Shown here piece by piece: positions 7,901 through 7,964 of a DNA stretch of 7,964 nucleotides. This DNA is from an uncultured Porphyromonadaceae bacterium (GTDB lineage Bacteria > Bacteroidota > Bacteroidia > Bacteroidales > Muribaculaceae), in NCBI GenBank assembly GCA_905193395.1, contig CAJJOO010000053.1:1-7964 (forward strand), in the 5' to 3' direction. The first letter of the stretch is position 1, and every line of letters starts with the position of its first letter. A model generated the notes under the pieces. The model was not told the DNA's origin and did no database searches. It saw only the letters and a list, made by a program, of their open reading frames with translations. Position numbers and translations under genes: made by a program.

Positions 7901-7964
7901 TACGGTATCGCTCCCTTCCAGTACGCAGGTTCCAAGAAGCCCGTAGGCGTTTCCAACCCCGTTA
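4946..7964 (+). CDS. Secreted BspA-like leucine-rich-repeat protein (3' end beyond window)
   Basis: The frame is open from the ATG at 4946 to the right edge, giving 1006 residues without a stop. Residues 1-29 are a Sec signal peptide: basic start (Arg2, Lys8, Arg13), hydrophobic core, and likely cleavage after VQA at Ala29. No lipobox cysteine is seen, so it is not an obvious lipoprotein. Residues 83-590 carry the BspA/TpLRR-type array (LRR_5), with units like LTSVTLPEGLKTIDAMAF. This family is found on surface proteins of Bacteroidetes, spirochaetes and trichomonads and often mediates adhesion. A typical island, TTTPDGSALITKDGKTLVAY, interrupts it near 400-420. The array closes with VPADLVDAYKAAAGWSFLNI (about 582-602), the usual cap. 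Residues 606-1006 are a different domain, described separately. No type IX sorting domain is visible, but the true C-terminus is missing. Codon use is strongly biased, suggesting high expression. The function as adhesin or scaffold is inferred from the family. Confidence 0.93.
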   Translation, partial: MRISTLLKSGLLRSVAVTAVLGMGYAVQAQTFVHEGLIYKVSKGAVAVQKPGTKLTSGTAPTDYTGAISVPKSVSYNGKNYNVASIAGSAFANTSITSITIADGNAIDIGRGAFMNCQQLETVVLNNDLPSMKGNLFQGCSKLRTITIPGSVTTVPNLTFGDNIIKVDGEDVTLKCEALEEIIFAESDQPLTFNREAFGTVVNLKHVVINRPMAEISATDSKAFRGVKTLESVEIGAKCDGLYSAMFENCVNLSSLVLGPNVASFGYNALANTALTDVVIPANVTALASGLMMGCTKLTSVTLPEGLKTIDAMAFANSALSEINFPSTLTSIGNLAFSGTQLSGELVLPEGLKSVGEQTFANIAGLTSVKIPASVTSIQGGAFMRCTNIAKFDVAAENEVYTTTPDGSALITKDGKTLVAYAAASPNTTLEGDYESVGNYALYGATNLTKVNLPNCKNWGAYALSRSGITELTVAGAVDRYVADSCPALKKLTVLCDNVPVGVAANCPELTEVVLNPQTLIVRQDAFLNCAKLTDLNLGSILVILEADCFKGSGVKNLTVASYYPPVTAAGVFTEGLTIDVTVPADLVDAYKAAAGWSFLNIKGDANLVAAGKELTMPHGLYYAGDDNQLHCLYADGQEDTYIVDLPHMFQIAQFNNRIYGASPGVKFWYSASSGNEGDGKLFYISTIDGHTFQATVLDNAGNNAYKDPNGLYIYGSTLYVNDRNVAVLKIDANDIALPQDYPSWMENNWMPFYNQEWSYGCIKCGFAITPDLNADGTFADATTGPLYWLPMKYNGCGLYTFHENNIGSSAGAGPREGANAYLTNVNLIATAWAFDQKHGDIYLYIDNSGSTEANMIKGGLYRFKIADMLKNPNPSADDFAAALNLQLIDGSPVKYEGNATNEHVGISQLSIDEDGEYLYWCYRAPSPEEAAANEAQDYKAQSAGKYWWADKYDAENPLHQSGIKRIHLGEAAPVVEMVKAGVTGYGIAPFQYAGSKKPVGVSNPV
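5192..6715 (+). repeat. Protein-level LRR_5 repeat array within the BspA-like gene
   Basis: Roughly 16-18 degenerate units of about 20-24 residues occupy residues 83-590. The recurring pattern is a hydrophobic LxxVxLP strand, a V-T-S-I-G turn and an AF or similar aromatic pair, then a C-x-x-L step that opens the next unit (for example AFMNCQQLETV, LFQGCSKLRTI, GLMMGCTKLTSV, AFLNCAKLTDL). Units are conserved in protein pattern but not as DNA repeats, so recent tandem duplication is unlikely. Some units are irregular, notably around residues 155-180 and 390-430. Confidence 0.85.
6761..7964 (+). other. C-terminal region of the BspA-like protein, possible beta-propeller
   Basis: Residues 606-1006 lack LRR pattern. 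They are rich in aromatic residues, Gly, Asp and Asn, with recurring short strands of the kind GLYYAGDDNQLHCLY, GKLFYISTIDGHTFQ, DPNGLYIYGSTLYVND, HGDIYLYIDNSG and GISQLSIDEDGEYLYW. The element P-N-G-L-x-I-x-G-x-x-L-Y-V-N-D near residues 709-723 resembles NHL or SMP-30-type propeller blades. Aromatic clusters (NNWMPFYNQEWSYG, KYWWADKY) could form a carbohydrate-binding face. No catalytic motif is recognised. The fold assignment is inference from strand spacing and could be wrong; the region is cut by the window end. Confidence 0.4.

Overview
The window looks like chromosomal DNA from a member of the Bacteroidales with moderately high GC, of the Muribaculaceae or Alistipes type. The genus is not determinable from sequence alone. 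Support comes from three promoters of the Bacteroidetes kind (TTTG, a 19-20 base spacer, then TAnnTTTG), the absence of Shine-Dalgarno sequences, and the gene families: a stand-alone PASTA protein, an MsbA-like exporter of the Bacteroidales kind and a BspA-type leucine-rich-repeat surface protein. No RNA genes, insertion sequences, CRISPR arrays or phage genes were seen.

Layout. Positions 1-2321 on the minus strand hold a probable two-gene operon: an MsbA-like ABC exporter (2321-498) followed after 52 bases by hflX, the ribosome-splitting GTPase, which runs off the left edge. Positions 2322-2450 are a compact divergent control region with two near-ideal promoters placed back to back; their -33 elements lie only 7 bases apart. 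Positions 2451-4731 on the plus strand hold a tight three-gene operon: a membrane-anchored PASTA protein, an RluD-type 23S rRNA pseudouridine synthase (start and stop overlap as ATGA) and a small cysteine-rich DUF2284 protein. Positions 4732-4945 are intergenic, with a third promoter and a leader of about 130 bases that contains small hairpins. From 4946 to the right edge runs a large secreted BspA-like protein: signal peptide, a long LRR_5 array, an LRR cap, then a roughly 400-residue C-terminal region that resembles a beta-propeller and is cut by the window end.

How the genes relate. The left operon and the three-gene operon pair envelope functions (lipid export, peptidoglycan-binding PASTA) with ribosome functions (HflX, RluD), and both start from one shared intergenic region, so they may be coordinately expressed housekeeping genes. 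The BspA-like gene is a separate unit with its own promoter and a strongly biased codon set. That bias alone explains a spurious antisense open frame of 959 codons lying across it. I did not find convincing evidence of a new multi-gene system; the most interesting items are the divergent promoter, the leader of the surface-protein gene and that protein's unassigned C-terminal region.
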